From an uncultured Lachnospiraceae bacterium (GTDB taxonomy: Bacteria > Bacillota > Clostridia > Lachnospirales > Lachnospiraceae): 35,337 nucleotides of DNA. Both the position numbers and the translations under genes were made by a program. The DNA is taken from NCBI GenBank assembly GCA_944381515.1, contig CALWLM010000059.1, positions 1 through 35,337 on the forward strand, given 5' to 3'. Within the stretch, counting starts at the first letter, position 1. Every line of letters begins with the position of its first letter. The notes beneath the pieces are model-generated. The model ran no database searches, was not told where the DNA came from, and saw nothing but the letters and a program-made list of their open reading frames with translations. Positions 34,341 through 35,337 of this stretch are shown here, in pieces.

Positions 34341-35003
34341 ATGAAGATATTAATCGTAGAAGATGATTTAACCATACAGAAGCAATTAAAAACTCTCCTG
34401 TCAGGCAGCGGATATCAGGTTGAAGCAGTTGCCGATTTTTCAAAAGTAATCGAGCAGTTAAAAGCTTTTGGGCCTCATTTGGTTCTGCTGGATATAAAAC
34501 TGCCGGGAAACAGCGGTTTTGAAATATGCTCGCAAATCCGCAGTTTCTCCGATATTCCTATTGTGTTTGTCACAAGCAGCAGCACAGATATGGATGAGCT
34601 GAACAGCATCATGCTGGGCGGAGACGCGTTTATCACCAAGCCTTATAATACGGCGATTTTGCTTGCTAAAATTGCTTCCTTATTGCGGCGGGCCTATGCT
34701 TCCGAGAGAAGCGAAATACTTACATGGAATGGCGCAGCCTTGCGCTTGGAAAGCAGCTGCATAGAATACAGCGGAATGAAAGCGGAACTGACGAAAAATG
34801 AGCTGAAAATTCTCTACTATCTTTTTAAGAACGCGGGGAAAATATGCCCCCGCAGCGATATCGTGGATTTCCTTTGGGACAATCAGCTTTACGTTGATGA
34901 TAATGCTCTAAGTGTAAATATAACCCGTATCCGTGAAAAGCTGGCCTCCATCGGGCTGACCGGCTTTATCAAAACAAAGCACAGACAGGGGTACACATTA
35001 TGA
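34341..35003 (+). CDS. OmpR-family response regulator (BceR/GraR-like)
   Basis: A 220-residue transcription regulator. The receiver domain (about 1-118) has the acidic pocket Glu7-Asp8-Asp9, phospho-acceptor Asp51 in 'LLDIKLPG', the switch 'VTSSS' and 'ITKPY'. The C-terminal winged helix (about 125-220) includes 'LTKNELKILYYLF' and 'DDNALSVNITRIREKL' for DNA contact, ending 'TKHRQGYTL'. The pattern resembles regulators of BceAB-type antimicrobial-peptide resistance pumps. The start ATG is weakly served by a ribosome site. It overlaps the kinase gene by 4 bp. Confidence 0.9.
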   Translation: MKILIVEDDLTIQKQLKTLLSGSGYQVEAVADFSKVIEQLKAFGPHLVLLDIKLPGNSGFEICSQIRSFSDIPIVFVTSSSTDMDELNSIMLGGDAFITKPYNTAILLAKIASLLRRAYASERSEILTWNGAALRLESSCIEYSGMKAELTKNELKILYYLFKNAGKICPRSDIVDFLWDNQLYVDDNALSVNITRIREKLASIGLTGFIKTKHRQGYTL

Positions 35004-35337
35004 GCGGCAGGCAATATCTGAAAGATCAGTTACCGGTCATTTTGATCAATCTGCTGGGCATGCTTGGCCTTGCACTGTTTTTGATTGCAAGCGGCAGCCA
35101 TATTCAAACAGTCGTATTTATTCTTGCTGTCTGGCTGCTGGTCCTCATTTTATGTCTGCTGTTTTTCTGCTTCTCTCGAAAAAGGCATCTGAATAAATTG
35201 CTGGATATGGCAGAGCAATTAGAAGAACGGTACTTGCTCCCGGAAATTATGCCGGAGCCGAAAAGAGCCGATGAACGGGTATTCTTTCAGATTCTGAAAA
35301 TGGCCGAAAAATCCATGCTGGAGCGGATCGGCGAGGT
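35000..35337 (+). CDS. Sensor histidine kinase, N-terminal part (BceS-like, 3' partial)
   Basis: The gene starts at ATG 35000, overlapping the regulator stop (ATGA), and runs off the window end after about 112 residues. Visible are two hydrophobic segments (about 12-31 and 38-58) with a very short extracellular loop between them, then the cytosolic start 'KRHLNKLLDMAEQLEERY'. This layout is that of intramembrane-sensing kinases such as BceS, which sense through a partner ABC transporter. The catalytic domains are not in view, so the kinase call rests on the regulator pairing and topology. Confidence 0.75.
   Translation, partial: MSGRQYLKDQLPVILINLLGMLGLALFLIASGSHIQTVVFILAVWLLVLILCLLFFCFSRKRHLNKLLDMAEQLEERYLLPEIMPEPKRADERVFFQILKMAEKSMLERIGE

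Noticed and set aside
1-35337. CRISPR arrays, tRNA or rRNA genes, insertion sequences, prophage genes
   Set aside because: No regularly spaced repeats, cloverleaf-like segments, transposase or phage protein motifs were seen by eye. A small element could still be missed without a search tool.

Overview
The window looks like chromosomal DNA from a Gram-positive anaerobe of the class Clostridia, most likely a Lachnospiraceae-type gut bacterium. The evidence is moderate GC content, strong AGGAGG-type ribosome binding sites, frequent GTG/TTG starts with 4-bp stop/start overlaps, lipobox solute-binding proteins, ATP-type PEP carboxykinase, a PolA whose proofreading site is degenerate, and a BceRS-like two-component system. 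I see no rRNA, tRNA, CRISPR array, transposase or phage gene.

Layout. (1) 1-2328: the 3' part of a large extracellular solute-binding protein with an unusual N-terminal domain, closed by a terminator. (2) 2584-5939: a Ca2+-type P-type ATPase overlapping a DedA membrane protein. (3) 6079-19712: a peptide uptake and degradation locus. It holds a family 5 solute-binding lipoprotein, the four Dpp/Opp-type ABC subunits, a cytosolic M14 metallopeptidase, an S9 serine peptidase, an isochorismatase-family hydrolase, and two further paralogous solute-binding lipoproteins. (4) 19763-22076: a two-gene ABC exporter. (5) 22100-24484, minus strand: an SRAP (YedK/HMCES) protein and pckA. (6) 24777-31027: a small zf-HC2 membrane protein, polA, a DUF212 protein, a MATE transporter, coaE and a WalJ/YycJ-like hydrolase, tightly packed and largely overlapping. 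(7) 31095-33929: an ACT-domain protein, its UPF0210/DUF711 partner, and ilvE with its own promoter and terminator. (8) 34033-35337: a 60-residue membrane protein and a BceRS-like regulator/kinase pair cut off by the window end, in DNA that looks more AT-rich than its surroundings.

How it fits together. The central locus suggests a catabolic module. Three related lipoproteins would capture peptides outside the cell, one permease/ATPase set would import them, and two signal-less peptidases of different classes would cleave them inside. The most striking observation is regulatory. All three solute-binding genes have the same promoter (TTGCAA, 17 bp, TGGTATCCT), followed about 40 nt after the predicted start by a hairpin plus U-run that ends 90-100 nt before the start codon. 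The hairpin sequence differs among copies, but the pairing is kept by compensatory changes. This points to a conserved attenuator or small-RNA leader that was duplicated along with the genes. A second unusual arrangement is a near-consensus promoter buried in the 5' arm of the terminator that closes this locus.
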